From contig SCRJ01000191.1 in assembly GCA_004298115.1 (NCBI GenBank), positions 1 through 58,690 on the forward strand: a DNA stretch of 58,690 bases, given 5' to 3'. The notes beneath the pieces are model-generated. The model was not told the DNA's origin and did no database searches. It saw nothing but the letters and a program-made list of their open reading frames with translations. Positions 24,802 through 35,398 of the stretch are shown here, piece after piece. The first letter of the stretch is position 1. The number at the start of each line of letters is the position of its first letter. Position numbers and translations under genes: made by a program. The stretch comes from Acidobacteriota bacterium. GTDB lineage: Bacteria > Acidobacteriota > Thermoanaerobaculia > Thermoanaerobaculales > Thermoanaerobaculaceae.

Positions 24802-25518
24802 TCACGACAAGCCGAACACCGGCACCGAGGCGCCGACCACGGCTCGCGCCGCGTCGGACGCCAGAAAGAGAATCACGTCGGCGATGGCGCTCGGCGGGAC
24901 CCACTTCGCATGATCCGCGCCGGGACGTTCCTGCCGGTTCTGCGCCGTGTCGATCGTTCCCGGCAGCACGCAGTTGACGTTGATCCCGTCCCCCTTCAGC
25001 TCCGCCGCCATGCTCTCGGTCAGGCGCACCACCGCGGCCTTGGCCGCGGAGTACGCCGCCAGGTTGGCGGCGCCGGCGCCGGCGGCGCGGGCCGCGACCA
25101 GGACGATCTTCCCGTACCGCTGCCGGAGCATCGCCGGGATCACCGCCCGCGCCGCCACCACGCTGGTGCGCAGGTTGAGGTCGAGGAGCACGTCCCAGGT
25201 CTCGAGCGGAGTCTCGTGCACCGGAGCGCCGCCCCGGAACCCCCCGACCGCGTTCACCAGGATGTCCACCCGCCCGAACAGCTCGACCGCCCGCGTGACG
25301 ACGCCGTCGAGGGCCCCCGGCGCCTTCAGGTCCACCCCCTCGACCAGCAGGTGCTCGCGCGCCCCCAAGAGCTCGGGAAATACCTGCTGCAGCCTGCTCG
25401 CGTCCCGGTCGACCAGGACCGTGCGCGCGCCGGCGTCCTGGAACGCGCGGGCAACCGTCGTCCCGAGGTTGCCCGCCGCCCCCGTCACGAACGCCACTCG
25501 TCCGGAGAAGTCACGCAT
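24802..25518 (-). CDS. Short-chain dehydrogenase/reductase
   Basis: 238 residues. Classical SDR: cofactor motif TGAAGNLG (residues 12-19), NAVGG in place of NNAG (about 88-92), and the active-site YSAAK (about 155-159); the catalytic Ser is replaced or shifted (the segment reads VAARAAGAGAANLAAYSAAK, with Ala where Ser is usual), which deserves attention. VDRD after beta-2 suggests NAD preference. The substrate is unknown. It follows the rhomboid gene on the same strand. Confidence 0.85.
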   Translation of the reverse strand: MRDFSGRVAFVTGAAGNLGTTVARAFQDAGARTVLVDRDASRLQQVFPELLGAREHLLVEGVDLKAPGALDGVVTRAVELFGRVDILVNAVGGFRGGAPVHETPLETWDVLLDLNLRTSVVAARAVIPAMLRQRYGKIVLVAARAAGAGAANLAAYSAAKAAVVRLTESMAAELKGDGINVNCVLPGTIDTAQNRQERPGADHAKWVPPSAIADVILFLASDAARAVVGASVPVFGLS

Positions 25519-25653
25519 CGCCGCCGCCCTCCTCCCGATCGTTCACCCTCGCGCCGATTCGGGGACAGGATAGCAAGGCCGCCTCGGTGCGGGCGCGTCG
25601 CGCCGGCGCCCCGGGCGCGACGTCCGCGACGGACCCGGCGCCGAGAACGCCCA

Positions 25654-26517
25654 CTACCGTCCGCCGAGCGCCGGGAACCCGGTCAACACCGACGCGAGAA
25701 TGGCCGCCGCGCTCGCAGCCAGGCACACGAAGGCCGCGACCACGTGGTCCGCGCGCTCCTCCTTCCACGGGTCGAGGACGCGCGCCATGCCGTAGCCGCC
25801 GGCGAAGCCGCCGAGGTGCGCCCAGTTGTCGATCCCCGGCATCACGAACCCGAACAGCCCCAGGACGACCGCCCAGACCAGGGCCTCGCGGCCGACGGCG
25901 CTCGAGCCGCGCCGGCGCCCGTAGTGCACGGTCGCCCCCAGCAGGCCGAAGATCGACGCCGAGGCGCCGATCGTGAAGCGGGCGCCGCCGAGAAAACTCG
26001 GCAGGAAGAAGAGGTAATGCCCCACCAGCGAGCTCGCGAGGAAACCGGTCGCCCCGGCCACCGTGTAGATGATGACCATGCGCGCGGGGCCGTACGCCTC
26101 GGCCGTCGCCGGCGCCAGCTGCCGCACCCACATCATGTTGAAGAGGATGTGCAGCAGGCTGCCGTGCAGCCACGACGCCGAGAGCACCGTCCACCAACGC
26201 CCGAGGTCGAAGACCGGAACGGCGCCGCTGGCGCCGAGCACGAACAGGCTCCTCGTCGAGGGGGCGAGCAACGACATGATGCCCCCTCCCCGGGCTCCGC
26301 TCGGGTCCAACAGGAGCGAAACCACGTACAACACGACGCACCCACCGATCACCGCAGGCGTGAAGCCGAAGTCCTGTCCGAGGCGCCGGAACGCCGCGGC
26401 GAAACCCCACATCCCGGGGTTGCGCCGCCCGCAGGAGAGGCAGCGCTCGTCGTTGACGCCGACGAGCTTCCCGCACGACGGGCACACGACCGACCCGGTC
26501 CGCTGCCGTTTCAGCAT
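25654..26517 (-). CDS. Rhomboid family intramembrane serine protease with N-terminal zinc ribbon
   Basis: 287 residues. Cys pairs at 12/15 and 26/29 (CPSCG, CLSCG) form a predicted zinc ribbon. Six or so membrane helices follow, with WLHGSLLHILFNMMW (the rhomboid His/Asn region), the catalytic Ser in GASASIFGLLG (about 187) and the catalytic His in NWAHLGGFAGG (about 231). It cleaves membrane proteins within or near the bilayer. It lies 25 bases downstream of the Old Yellow Enzyme gene, likely in one transcript; no substrate is suggested by the context. Confidence 0.93.
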   Translation of the reverse strand: MLKRQRTGSVVCPSCGKLVGVNDERCLSCGRRNPGMWGFAAAFRRLGQDFGFTPAVIGGCVVLYVVSLLLDPSGARGGGIMSLLAPSTRSLFVLGASGAVPVFDLGRWWTVLSASWLHGSLLHILFNMMWVRQLAPATAEAYGPARMVIIYTVAGATGFLASSLVGHYLFFLPSFLGGARFTIGASASIFGLLGATVHYGRRRGSSAVGREALVWAVVLGLFGFVMPGIDNWAHLGGFAGGYGMARVLDPWKEERADHVVAAFVCLAASAAAILASVLTGFPALGGR

Positions 26518-26542
26518 CCCGTCCCCCTTCCCATCGCCCGCC

Positions 26543-27610
26543 TCAGTGCGGCCGCGCCCGCAGGTACTGGTCCGGCCACGCGCCCTCCGCGCCGAGCGCG
26601 TGCGCCGCGCGCAGCGGCCAGTAGGGATCGCGCAGCAGCGCGCGGGCGAGCAGCACCGCGTCGGCCTCGCCGGTCGCCACGATCTGCTCGGCCTGCGCCG
26701 GCTCGGTGATCATCCCGACCGCCCCGGACGCGACCCCGGCCTCGCGCCGGATCCGCGCCGCGAACGGCGTCTGATACCCGGGTCCGACCGGGACACGGGC
26801 GTTCGCGACGAGCCCGCCGCTGGAGCAGTCCACGAGATCGACCCCGGCCTCCTTGAGCCTGCGGGCGAACTGCACCGCCTCGTCCGCGTCCCAGCCGCCG
26901 GCCGCCCAGTCGGTGGCCGAGATCCGCACGAACAGCGGCCGCTCCTCGGGCCACGCCGCGCGGACCGCGGCCGCGACCTCGAGGGGAAAGCGCATCCTCC
27001 CCTCCAGGCTGCCGCCGTAGCCGTCGTCCCGGCGGTTCGACAACGGGGAGAGGAACTCGTGCAACAAGTACCCGTGCGCCGCGTGCAGCTCGACGACCTG
27101 GAACCCCACGGCCGCCGCGCGCCGGGCCGCGGCGACGAACTGCGCCCGCACGGCCTCCAGGTCGGCCGCGGTCATCGCGGCCGGGGCCGGGTCGCCGTCG
27201 GCGAACGGCACGGCGCTCGGCGCCAGCGGTCGCCAGCCGCCCGCGGCTGGCGGCAGCGTCCCGCCGCCCAGCCACGGCGCCGCGGTCGACGCCTTCCGGC
27301 CCGCGTGCGCGAGCTGCACACCGGCTGCGGCCCCCTGCTTCCGGATGAACGCCACGATCGGGGCGAAGCGCTCGGCCAGCCCGTCCGACCAGATGCCGGC
27401 GTCGCCCGGCGAGATCCGCCCTTCCGGGGACACCGCGGTGGCTTCGGTCAGGACGAGCCCGGCGCCGCCCACGGCGCGGCTGCCGAGGTGGACGAGGTGC
27501 CAGTCGGTGACGCCGCCGTCGGGGCTGGAGTACTGACACATCGGCGACACGAAGACCCGGTTGCGGAACGTCGCGCCCCGCAACGTCAGAGGCGAGAAGA
27601 GCACGCTCAT
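26543..27610 (-). CDS. NADH:flavin oxidoreductase / Old Yellow Enzyme, YqjM class
   Basis: 355 residues. FMN-dependent TIM barrel reducing activated C=C bonds. The YqjM-class pair Cys25/Tyr27 is in SPMCQYS, the substrate-binding His pair in [16 protein letters not shown] (about 173 and 176), and [18 protein letters not shown] is the family signature. It sits between the 5'-nucleotidase (38-base gap) and the rhomboid gene (25-base gap) in an apparent operon of unrelated functions. The physiological electrophile is unknown. Confidence 0.94.
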   Translation of the reverse strand: MSVLFSPLTLRGATFRNRVFVSPMCQYSSPDGGVTDWHLVHLGSRAVGGAGLVLTEATAVSPEGRISPGDAGIWSDGLAERFAPIVAFIRKQGAAAGVQLAHAGRKASTAAPWLGGGTLPPAAGGWRPLAPSAVPFADGDPAPAAMTAADLEAVRAQFVAAARRAAAVGFQVVELHAAHGYLLHEFLSPLSNRRDDGYGGSLEGRMRFPLEVAAAVRAAWPEERPLFVRISATDWAAGGWDADEAVQFARRLKEAGVDLVDCSSGGLVANARVPVGPGYQTPFAARIRREAGVASGAVGMITEPAQAEQIVATGEADAVLLARALLRDPYWPLRAAHALGAEGAWPDQYLRARPH

Positions 27611-27648
27611 TGCGTCACCTTTCCCCTCGGCCGCCTACGCCGCAACCG

Positions 27649-29097
27649 TCACTCGAGCGCCGGTGCATCGTCGTGCGGCAGGCTCCCGCGCGGCGCCCGC
27701 AAGTAGGTGAACGGCGTCTCGTACAGAAAATTGCTCACCCGCGAGGTGTAGATGTCGGCGTAGCGCTCGACCTGGCGCGCCAGATGGCTCTTGTCGTTGC
27801 CGGCTCGCATCAGCAGTCCCCAGCGGCGGTTGAGGATTTCTCCGCTCGCCCTGGCGATCGGCGCGATGCGCTCGTCGAGGGCGACGAGACGGGCGCGCAG
27901 CTCCGCCATCGTCTCGCGCAACTTCTGGGGGGCCGCGTCGACCTGGGGGCCGTACCCGTTCTGGCGCCGCTGCAGCTGGAGCCGGGCCTGCGAATAGGCG
28001 AACTCGAGGCGGACCTTCTCCTCCATCATGCGGGCCAGCTCGACCTGATGCGGGCGGAACGCCTCGAGCGCCGCCATCTCGCTCTCGAGCTCGCGCAGGA
28101 CGAGCGCGGTGCGCCAGCGCAGGACCGCCTTCGACACGTGCACGTCCACGAAGATGTGGTCGCCGACGTACAGGATCTCCTCGCCCGCGACGCCCAGGTA
28201 CTGCTCGACCTGAGCCGCGTCGCCGCCGACGTACACGCCGGGCTTCTTGATGCCGGCGGGGCAGGGCCGCAGGAGCCCGTCCGCCGTCGCCAGCTCGAAC
28301 GCCGGCATGCGCTGGGTGAAGAACTCCGGCTTGCGCGCCGAGACGATCACCAGCTCGAAGAGGTCGCGCCAGCCCATGCCGGCCGGGAGGAACGGGCCGA
28401 GCGCGTGGGTCATCATGCGGTCGGTGTACGCCCAGTCGGAGTTCGTGATGATCATCAGGCGCTTGCCGGCCTCGCGCTGGTCGAGCAGGGCGAGGACAAG
28501 CTCCGGGTCGCTCTCGATGTAGGTGTCCGGAGCCGCGGTGATGTCGGCCTTCAACTCGCCCTCGAGGTGGGCCTCGTCGATCCCCCGCCGCACCAGGCGG
28601 TGGAGATCGGCGTAGCCGAGCGCGCCCGAGACCCCGCGCTCGTCGAGCCGGTCGACGAGCTGGGCGTACATGCACGCCTCGGAGAGCGAGAACAGGGTGT
28701 TGAGGAACGCGTAGCGCGCCTCCGACAGATAGACGAGCGTGCGTCCGTAGATCGCGCGCTGGCGGTCGAACTCGATCGGGACGGTGCCGTGGCACGCCCG
28801 CGTCACGTACCCGAAGCGGTTGGCCTTGACGAGGTTCCCGAGTTCCGCGTCGATGATCAGGCCGCGCGTGACGAGCGCCGGGTCGAATTCGAGGTCGGCG
28901 GCGGGCAATCCGAGATCCGCGAGCTTCCCTCTGAGGTGGTGGTACGCCTTCCGTTCCCAGGGCTCGACGTGGTAGTGCACCAGGGTGTAGTCCATGTCGT
29001 AGCCGATGGCGCGGATCGCCCGCATGTTCAACGTGCGGTTGCAGTAGATCCGGCGTCCCGGCGGCGGCAGCTGGAAGTGGTCGGTTTGCCCCGTCAT
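27649..29097 (-). CDS. HAD superfamily 5'-nucleotidase (HAD-IG / cN-II-like)
   Basis: 482 residues. HAD motif I is GYDMDYTLVHY with nucleophile Asp34 and acid Asp36, motif II is IITNSDW, and motif III/IV is ILYVGDHIFVDV. The large cap and the long C-terminal helical part (about 350-450) match the HAD-IG 5'-nucleotidase family related to eukaryotic cytosolic nucleotidase II, which dephosphorylates purine nucleoside monophosphates. Cytoplasmic. It lies between the PilZ paralogue (69-base gap) and the Old Yellow Enzyme gene. Confidence 0.93.
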   Translation of the reverse strand: MTGQTDHFQLPPPGRRIYCNRTLNMRAIRAIGYDMDYTLVHYHVEPWERKAYHHLRGKLADLGLPAADLEFDPALVTRGLIIDAELGNLVKANRFGYVTRACHGTVPIEFDRQRAIYGRTLVYLSEARYAFLNTLFSLSEACMYAQLVDRLDERGVSGALGYADLHRLVRRGIDEAHLEGELKADITAAPDTYIESDPELVLALLDQREAGKRLMIITNSDWAYTDRMMTHALGPFLPAGMGWRDLFELVIVSARKPEFFTQRMPAFELATADGLLRPCPAGIKKPGVYVGGDAAQVEQYLGVAGEEILYVGDHIFVDVHVSKAVLRWRTALVLRELESEMAALEAFRPHQVELARMMEEKVRLEFAYSQARLQLQRRQNGYGPQVDAAPQKLRETMAELRARLVALDERIAPIARASGEILNRRWGLLMRAGNDKSHLARQVERYADIYTSRVSNFLYETPFTYLRAPRGSLPHDDAPALE

Positions 29098-29166
29098 TCG
29101 TCGTCCCCCGGCCCCAGGCGGCCGAACCCGATCGCCCTTCCAGCCTAGCAGACGCCGCCGCGGCCG

Positions 29167-29850
29167 CTACCTCGAGGCGAACAGCGACTGCAGGCGCGCT
29201 TGCCCGTCGCCGACGAACGAGACGATCCTGCCGCCGAACCCCTCGAGCCGCTCGCGCAGGTGGTCGGTGTGACGTGCCACCTCGACCTCGCCGAGAATCG
29301 GCGGGGCGAGGCCCGGCACCAGCAGCTCGAAACGGAGGTGCGAGCCGACCGGGAACTCGGTGGCGCCGCGCACCAGCATGCCGGTGGCCGAGAGGTTCTC
29401 GGTCACGGTGAGCTGGCGGCGCACGCCCTGCGCGAGCCACAGCTCCAGCTGCACGACGGCCCGCATGCTGCGGCGAGGCGCCGTGCCCAGCAGATCCGCG
29501 ATCGCGTCGAGCATCTTGTCGCACGGCGCATCGGCCGCGACGATCCGGTTGACGCCCTGCCGCAGGAGCGGGCCCACCTCGTCGAAGGCCGCGGCATCCA
29601 CCAGGACCAGCACGCCGGAATCGCGGCACGGCGATCCCTCGCTGCGGACGGCGGCGACGAAGTCGTCGAGGGCCATCCCCTCGAACGGGTGGTGTGCCAC
29701 GACGATGTCGAAGCGGGTCCCCTGCAACAACTCGACCGCCGCGTCGGCGCGGTCGAGCCGGTGCACGTTGCAGCCCGCCTGGCGCAGGACCGGCGTCACC
29801 TGGCGGAGCGCCGGGGTCCCGGCGCCGACGACGAGCAGCTCGTGAGCCAC
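29167..29850 (-). CDS. Degenerate receiver-like domain fused to a PilZ domain (second copy)
   Basis: 227 residues from GTG 29850, preceded by GGGAG. Same architecture as the protein at 3319-4107: an N-terminal receiver-like half (HELLVVGAGTP, FDIVVAHHPFEG, SGVLVLVDAA) with His/Ala where the phospho-acceptor Asp belongs, and a C-terminal PilZ domain with VRRQL and NLSATG, the c-di-GMP-binding motifs. SPCRDSG is shared with the first copy. It diverges from the hybrid kinase gene by 114 bases; TATGAT (minus strand, 29872-29877) is a likely -10. An unphosphorylated c-di-GMP effector is inferred. Confidence 0.87.
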   Translation of the reverse strand: MAHELLVVGAGTPALRQVTPVLRQAGCNVHRLDRADAAVELLQGTRFDIVVAHHPFEGMALDDFVAAVRSEGSPCRDSGVLVLVDAAAFDEVGPLLRQGVNRIVAADAPCDKMLDAIADLLGTAPRRSMRAVVQLELWLAQGVRRQLTVTENLSATGMLVRGATEFPVGSHLRFELLVPGLAPPILGEVEVARHTDHLRERLEGFGGRIVSFVGDGQARLQSLFASR

Positions 29851-29948
29851 GCAGCTCCCTTCAGCGCGGCCATCATAACGCAGTGACGCGTTGAGAGTTG
29901 AGCGCGTCGAGTTGAGGATGAGGCGTGAACCGCGCCGGGCCGGTGTGC

Positions 29949-29954
29949 TAACGT
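29949..29954 (+). promoter_or_regulatory. Putative -10 box TAACGT of the hybrid kinase gene
   Basis: GCTAACGT ends ten bases before the ATG at 29965, predicting a leader of only a few bases. Confidence 0.35.
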
Positions 29955-29964
29955 AACCGCGGAC

Positions 29965-32900
29965 ATGTGCTTGCAACTCTCGAGGCGGCTGCGGCGGTGG
30001 GCGGGCCTCGTGCTCCTGGCCGGGTCGGCCGCCGGAGCGGCGGGCGGCGCGGGACCGGCCGCTCCCTCCCTCACCGTCGGGTTCGACCGCGACTTCCCCC
30101 CGTACGAGTACCTCGACGACGAAGGCCTGCCCGCCGGGTTCGACATCGACCTGATGCGCGAGGTCGCAGCCGCAGCCGGTCTTGCCGTCGACTTCCGGCC
30201 GGGGCATGGCCCGGACCTCGTCGCGGCGCTCGCGGCCGGGCGCGTGCAGGCGCTCGCCGGCGTGTTCCGCTTCGCGAAGTACGAGCGCACCCTGGCCTTC
30301 GGCGCGTTCCCCTCCGAGGTCGAGTTCGCCATCGTCACGCGCGCCGGGGCGCCAGCGATTCAATCGCCCGACGCGATGGCCGGGAAGGACGTCCTCGTCG
30401 TCCGCGGGGACGCCGTGGACGAGTGGCTTCAGGCCCGGGCCCTCCCGTTCCGGGCGACCGCGGTGGGGTCGCCCGCCGAGGCTCTGCGCCGCCTCGCCGC
30501 CGGCGAAGCCGACTGCACCATGATGGCGCGCGCGGAAGCGGCGTACCTGATCGGCAAGCTCACGATCCCGGGCCTGGCCGTCTCGAGAGTGCCGATCTAC
30601 CTGCGGCCCTTCGGCCCGGCCGTCAGGGCCGGCGACACGGAGCTGCTCGCGCGTCTCGACCGGGGCGTCGCCGACCTCAAGGCCTCGGGGGAGTACCAGC
30701 GCCTGCACGCCAAGTGGTTCGCGCTGCTCGAGCCCCGGCGCACCATGCTGGCGTGGGTGTTTCGCCACGGCGTGCTCTTCGTCGCCCCACTGTTCGTGCT
30801 GCTGCTCGCCGCCGTCGCGTGGTCGCGGACGCTCGCGCGGCGGGTGGAGGAACGCACGCGCAGGCTGCGCGCGGAACTCTCCGAGCGGGCCCGGGTCGAG
30901 GAAGCGCTGCGCGAGAGCGAGCAGCGGTTTCGAGCGCTGGCGGACATCGTGCCGTTCGGCATCCTGATCGTCCAGGACGAGACCATCGTCTACGCCAACC
31001 GCGCAGCGGCCCAGATCCTCGGCGCTACCGCCGACGAAATCACCGGCGGCTCCCCGTGGCCGTTCGTCCACCCCGACTTCGTCGAGCTGGTCAAGGCCCG
31101 GGCGGCGGACCGCCTCGCCGGAGACAAGTCCCTACCCGACCGCTACGAGATCAAGATCGTGAACCGGGCGGGCGCCGAGCGTTGGATCGAGATGGCGGTC
31201 ACGCTGACGAATTTCGCGGGCCGGCCGGCGACGGTCATGGCCATCACGGACGTGCACGAGCGCCGCCGCGCTCAGGAGGTCGAGGCCGCCATCTACGAGA
31301 TCTCCCGTGCCGCCGGCGCCTCCGAGAACCTGCAAGAGCTGTTTGCGTCGCTGCACCGCACCGTGGCGCGGTTGATGCCCGCGACCAACTTCTACATCGC
31401 CCTGTACGACGCCGCACGCGACCTTCTCGCCTTCCCGTACTTCGTGGACGAGGTGGACGCCAAGCCCGAGCCGCTCAAGCCGGGCCGGGGCCTGACCGGC
31501 TACGTCCTGCGCACCGGCGAACCGCTGCTCGCGACCGACGAGGCCGTCGCGGCGCTCGAGCAAGGCGGCGAGATGGAGTCGCTCGGGGCGCCGTCGGTGG
31601 ATTGGCTCGGGGTGCCGCTCAAGGCCGGTGGCGTCACGATCGGCGTCCTCGCGGTCCAGAGCTACACGGGCACGGTGCGGTACACCGAGGCCGACCGCCA
31701 GATCTTGAGCTACGTCTCGATCCAGGCGGCCCACGCGATCGAGCGTCGGCGCGCCGAGGACGAGCTGCAGGAGAGCCAACGCCAGCTCTCGACCCTGATG
31801 AGCAACCTGCCGGGGATGGCGTACCGCTGTGCCGACAGCTCCCACCGGACGATGGAATTCGTCAGCGAGGGGTGCGCCGCGCTCACCGGCTACCAGCCGG
31901 CCGACCTCGTCGCCGACCGGGTCACGAGCTACGAGGAGCTGATCGTGCCCGCCGACCGCGACCTCGTCCGCCGCGCGGTGGACGAGGCGACCGCCGCCCG
32001 CCGCCCGTTCGAGGTCAGCTACCGCATCCGCACCGCCGCCGGGGAGGAGCGCTGGGTCTGGGAACGGGGTCAGGGGGTCTGGTCCGACTCGGGCGAGCTG
32101 ACGGCTCTGGAAGGGTTCGTCGCCGACCTCACCGAGCGCAGAGGCCTCGAGGACCAGCTTCGCCAGGCCCAGAAGATCGAGGCCGTCGGCCGTCTGGCCG
32201 GCGGGATCGCCCACGATTTCAACAATCTGCTCACCGCCGTGCTGGGGTCGACGGAGCTTCTCCAGCGCCGTCTCGCGGGCGACGACGGGGCGCAACACGA
32301 GCTGGCGACGATCCACCGCGCCGCGCTGCGGGCGGCCGAGTTCACCACCGGGTTGCTGGCGTTCGCCCGGCGGCAGGTGCTCGAACCGGTGCGCCTCGAC
32401 CTCAACGCGTTCGTCGCCGAGGCGCTCCCGATGCTGCGGCACCTGATCCCCGAGAACATCCGCATCGACTTCCGGCCTGCAACGGAAACGGATGTGGTGC
32501 AGGCGGACCAGGGCCAGCTGACGCAGATCCTCATGAACCTGTGCGTCAACGCTCGTGACGCGATGCCCGGCGGAGGCACCATCGCCATCGAAACCTGCAA
32601 CGCCGTCATGGATGCCGCGTTCGTCGCCGCACACCTCGGCGCCCGGGAGGGCCGCTACGTGTGCCTCCGCGTCGCCGACACCGGCGTCGGCATCGCGGAA
32701 GAGAACCTCGCGCGGATCTTCGAGCCGTTCTTCACGACGAAAGGGCCCGGCAAGGGAACCGGCCTCGGGCTTTCGACCGTGTACGGCATCGTCAAGCAGC
32801 ATGAGGGCTTCATCCTCGCGGGCAGCGGTCCCGGCCGCGGCTCGTCCTTCACCGTCTACCTGCCCGCGGCGGCCGGCCATGGCGTGCCCCCGCCGCCGCG

Positions 32901-33309
32901 CCGACAGGCGGCGGTCCGCGGCGGGAGCGAGGTGATCCTCGTCGTCGAGGACGAGCCCGAGGTGCGCCAAGTCCTCGTGGAAGCGCTCACCGGCCTCGGC
33001 TACCAGGTTCACGAAGCGGCCGACGGGGCCGCGGCGCTCGACATGCTGCGGCGCGGGCTGGCGGTGGGCCTCGTGCTCACGGACGTCGTGATGCCGCACA
33101 TGGGCGGCATGGAGCTTTGCGAGGCCGCGCGCGCGGCGACGCCCGGCCTTCGGTTCCTGTTCTCGTCGGGCTACGCGGAGGACGCGGTTCACGTCGGCTT
33201 CGTCAAGAAGGAAGGCATCTTCTTCCTGGCCAAGCCGTACGGCATCGATGCGCTGGCGCGCAAGGTGCGCGAGGCTCTGGACGCGCCGACCGCGACACCC
33301 GCGTCGTGA
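29965..33309 (+). CDS. Hybrid histidine kinase with periplasmic binding-protein sensor
   Basis: 1114 residues. Order: signal sequence (1-30), family-3 solute-binding sensor domain (about 36-255, [17 protein letters not shown]), transmembrane helix (about 263-286), PAS (about 310-425), GAF (about 440-590), PAS/PAC (about 605-730), HisKA with the phospho-His in [15 protein letters not shown] (about 750), HATPase ([19 protein letters not shown] and [13 protein letters not shown]), and a C-terminal receiver with LVVEDEPE and the phospho-Asp in LTDVVMP (about 1039). It senses a small ligand in the periplasm and autophosphorylates. No output regulator is adjacent, so its target is open. It diverges from a PilZ gene, hinting at a shared locus for signalling. 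Confidence 0.94.
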   Translation: MCLQLSRRLRRWAGLVLLAGSAAGAAGGAGPAAPSLTVGFDRDFPPYEYLDDEGLPAGFDIDLMREVAAAAGLAVDFRPGHGPDLVAALAAGRVQALAGVFRFAKYERTLAFGAFPSEVEFAIVTRAGAPAIQSPDAMAGKDVLVVRGDAVDEWLQARALPFRATAVGSPAEALRRLAAGEADCTMMARAEAAYLIGKLTIPGLAVSRVPIYLRPFGPAVRAGDTELLARLDRGVADLKASGEYQRLHAKWFALLEPRRTMLAWVFRHGVLFVAPLFVLLLAAVAWSRTLARRVEERTRRLRAELSERARVEEALRESEQRFRALADIVPFGILIVQDETIVYANRAAAQILGATADEITGGSPWPFVHPDFVELVKARAADRLAGDKSLPDRYEIKIVNRAGAERWIEMAVTLTNFAGRPATVMAITDVHERRRAQEVEAAIYEISRAAGASENLQELFASLHRTVARLMPATNFYIALYDAARDLLAFPYFVDEVDAKPEPLKPGRGLTGYVLRTGEPLLATDEAVAALEQGGEMESLGAPSVDWLGVPLKAGGVTIGVLAVQSYTGTVRYTEADRQILSYVSIQAAHAIERRRAEDELQESQRQLSTLMSNLPGMAYRCADSSHRTMEFVSEGCAALTGYQPADLVADRVTSYEELIVPADRDLVRRAVDEATAARRPFEVSYRIRTAAGEERWVWERGQGVWSDSGELTALEGFVADLTERRGLEDQLRQAQKIEAVGRLAGGIAHDFNNLLTAVLGSTELLQRRLAGDDGAQHELATIHRAALRAAEFTTGLLAFARRQVLEPVRLDLNAFVAEALPMLRHLIPENIRIDFRPATETDVVQADQGQLTQILMNLCVNARDAMPGGGTIAIETCNAVMDAAFVAAHLGAREGRYVCLRVADTGVGIAEENLARIFEPFFTTKGPGKGTGLGLSTVYGIVKQHEGFILAGSGPGRGSSFTVYLPAAAGHGVPPPPRRQAAVRGGSEVILVVEDEPEVRQVLVEALTGLGYQVHEAADGAAALDMLRRGLAVGLVLTDVVMPHMGGMELCEAARAATPGLRFLFSSGYAEDAVHVGFVKKEGIFFLAKPYGIDALARKVREALDAPTATPAS

Positions 33310-33351
33310 GCGCGGCCAGACGCCCATCTCGCGGCCTTGCCTGAGATCACG

Positions 33352-33357
33352 TACGAT
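33352..33357 (+). promoter_or_regulatory. Putative -10 box TACGAT upstream of the transglutaminase pair
   Basis: GTACGAT lies 16 bases before ATG 33374 with GGAGG in between. Confidence 0.4.
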
Positions 33358-33373
33358 GCCCCCGGAGGCCGTC

Positions 33374-35398
33374 ATGCGACGAATCCATCGTGCCGTCGTC
33401 CTGATGCTGGCCGGCGCCTTCGTCTTCGCCGTCGCGAGCGCCGGGGCGCAGGATTGGAGCGTCACCGCCGAAGCGTTGCGCGCCGCGGCGGCGAGCGCGG
33501 GCGGCGCCGCCGCCCATCCCGGGGCGGATGCCGTCGTCGTCTTCGACCGCAGGGACGTCGAGGTCGAGGCCTCGGGCCTGTCGCGCACGGTCCGGCACAC
33601 GCTCACGCGGGCGCTCACCCGCGCCGGCGCCCGCGCCCTGGCCGTGGACCTGCTTCCCTACGACCCCCTCTCCGCCGACGTCGTGGTGCTGCGCTGCCGC
33701 GTCATCGCCGCGGACGGAACGGTGCGCGAGGTCGATCCCAAGGACGTGGCGGACGCCCCCGACCCGCAAAACCTGATCTTCTGGAACGCGCGCCACAAGA
33801 CCGTGCCGGTCGGACGACTCGAACCCGACGACGCGGTCGAACTGGTGACGCGGCGCGTCGGTTTCACGTACGCACTCCTGCTCGCCGGCGACGGGAGCCC
33901 GGACGAGTCCCGCTTCGTCCCGCCGATGAAGGGGCAGTTCTACGACATCGTGCCGTTCTGGTCGGCATGGCCGGTGGTCGAGCAGCGCTACCGGGTTTCG
34001 ATCCCGCTCGACAAGCACCTGCAGTACCAGCTCTTCGACGGCGCCGCCGAGGTCTCCGACCGCGTCGTCGAAGGGCGCCGCGTCGTCACCGTCACCGCGC
34101 GGGGGTTCCAGCCGATCGTCAAGGAGCCGGGCATGGTGGCGCTCTCCGACGTCGCCCCCAAGCTCATCCTCACCACGGCGGCGGACTGGAAGGCGAAGTC
34201 CGTGTGGTTTCACGACGTCCAGGAGAAGGCGAATTGCTTCGCCGTGACGCCGGAGCTCAAGCGGCTCGCCGGCGAGATCACCGCCTCCTTGAGGACCGAC
34301 GAGGAGAAGGTCGCCGCGCTCGACCACTGGGTCGCCGAGAACATTCGGTACGTGGGCCTGCACATGGGCGCCGGCGAGGGGTACACGCTGCACCCCGCGG
34401 CGATGACGTTGCGCGATCGCGGCGGCGTCTGCAAGGACAAGGCGGGGATCCTGGTGGCGCTGCTGCGCGCCGCCGGTTTCGAGTCGTACCCCGCGATGAC
34501 GATGGCCGGCGAGCGCATCGAGGCGATCGCGGCCGACCAGTTCAATCACTGCGTCACGGTGTGGCGCAAGCCAGACGGCACCACCGCGCTGCTCGACCCG
34601 ACGTGGGTCCCCGGCGTGCGCGAGTTGTGGTCCTCGCGCGAGCAGCAGCAGGAGGTCCTGATGGGGTTGCCGGAGGGCGCCGACCTGCTGACCACGCCGG
34701 TGTCGCCGCCCGAGAACCACCCGCTCGAGGTCACCATCCGTTCGGCGCTCGCCCCCGACGGCACCCTCACCGGAACCATGAAGGTCGTCGGCGACGGGCA
34801 GTCCGACGCGGCGCTGCGGCGGCTGTACCGCGGCCGCCTGCGCTGCGACTGGCCGGCCGTCGACGACGCGATGCTCTCCGGCACGGACCCGCGGGTGGAG
34901 GTCCTCAAGGTGGCACGCCTCGACCCGGATGACCTCACACGGCCGTTCACGATCGAGATTGCCTTCCGGATCCCCGGCTACGCCCTGCGGCTCGATGACG
35001 GCTCCCTGCTCCTGACCCCGCTCGCGGCCCGCGACCCGGTCGGGCAGGCGTTGCACGCCGAGGAGCTCACGCTGGGTCTCGACCCTGCCGCGCGGCGGTA
35101 CCCGGTGCGGATCGGCTGCTCGAAGCTGGTGACGCTGCGCGAACGCATGACGCTGCCGCCGGGCGCGACCGTCAAGGGGCTTCCCGCCGCCGTCGCCCTC
35201 ACCGGCAGCGGCCGTCTGACCGCGACGTGGCGGGTGAGCGGCGACGCGCTCGAGCTCGAGGAAACGCTGACCTTGACCCGCCGCATCTTCACCCCCGAGG
35301 AGTGGCCCTCGCTGCGCGCCGCCCTGGCGGCGTTCCGCTCGCTGGCCAACACGCCGCTCGCCCTCGCGACCGGTGGTCGCGGAAAGGAAGGCGCGTGA
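33374..35398 (+). CDS. DUF3857 / transglutaminase-like exported protein (active form)
   Basis: 674 residues from ATG 33374 (GGAGG six bases upstream). Signal peptide ends near ASAGAQD (residue 27). Residues about 50-260 are a DUF3857 domain, and about 290-420 a transglutaminase-like domain with an apparently intact triad: Cys in RGGVCKDKAG (about 352), His in FNHCVTVW (about 392), Asp in LLDPTWVPG (about 407). The rest is a C-terminal DUF3858-like beta domain. A periplasmic or surface protease/transamidase-like role is inferred; the physiological reaction of this family is not established. It overlaps the next gene by one base. Confidence 0.88.
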   Translation: MRRIHRAVVLMLAGAFVFAVASAGAQDWSVTAEALRAAAASAGGAAAHPGADAVVVFDRRDVEVEASGLSRTVRHTLTRALTRAGARALAVDLLPYDPLSADVVVLRCRVIAADGTVREVDPKDVADAPDPQNLIFWNARHKTVPVGRLEPDDAVELVTRRVGFTYALLLAGDGSPDESRFVPPMKGQFYDIVPFWSAWPVVEQRYRVSIPLDKHLQYQLFDGAAEVSDRVVEGRRVVTVTARGFQPIVKEPGMVALSDVAPKLILTTAADWKAKSVWFHDVQEKANCFAVTPELKRLAGEITASLRTDEEKVAALDHWVAENIRYVGLHMGAGEGYTLHPAAMTLRDRGGVCKDKAGILVALLRAAGFESYPAMTMAGERIEAIAADQFNHCVTVWRKPDGTTALLDPTWVPGVRELWSSREQQQEVLMGLPEGADLLTTPVSPPENHPLEVTIRSALAPDGTLTGTMKVVGDGQSDAALRRLYRGRLRCDWPAVDDAMLSGTDPRVEVLKVARLDPDDLTRPFTIEIAFRIPGYALRLDDGSLLLTPLAARDPVGQALHAEELTLGLDPAARRYPVRIGCSKLVTLRERMTLPPGATVKGLPAAVALTGSGRLTATWRVSGDALELEETLTLTRRIFTPEEWPSLRAALAAFRSLANTPLALATGGRGKEGA

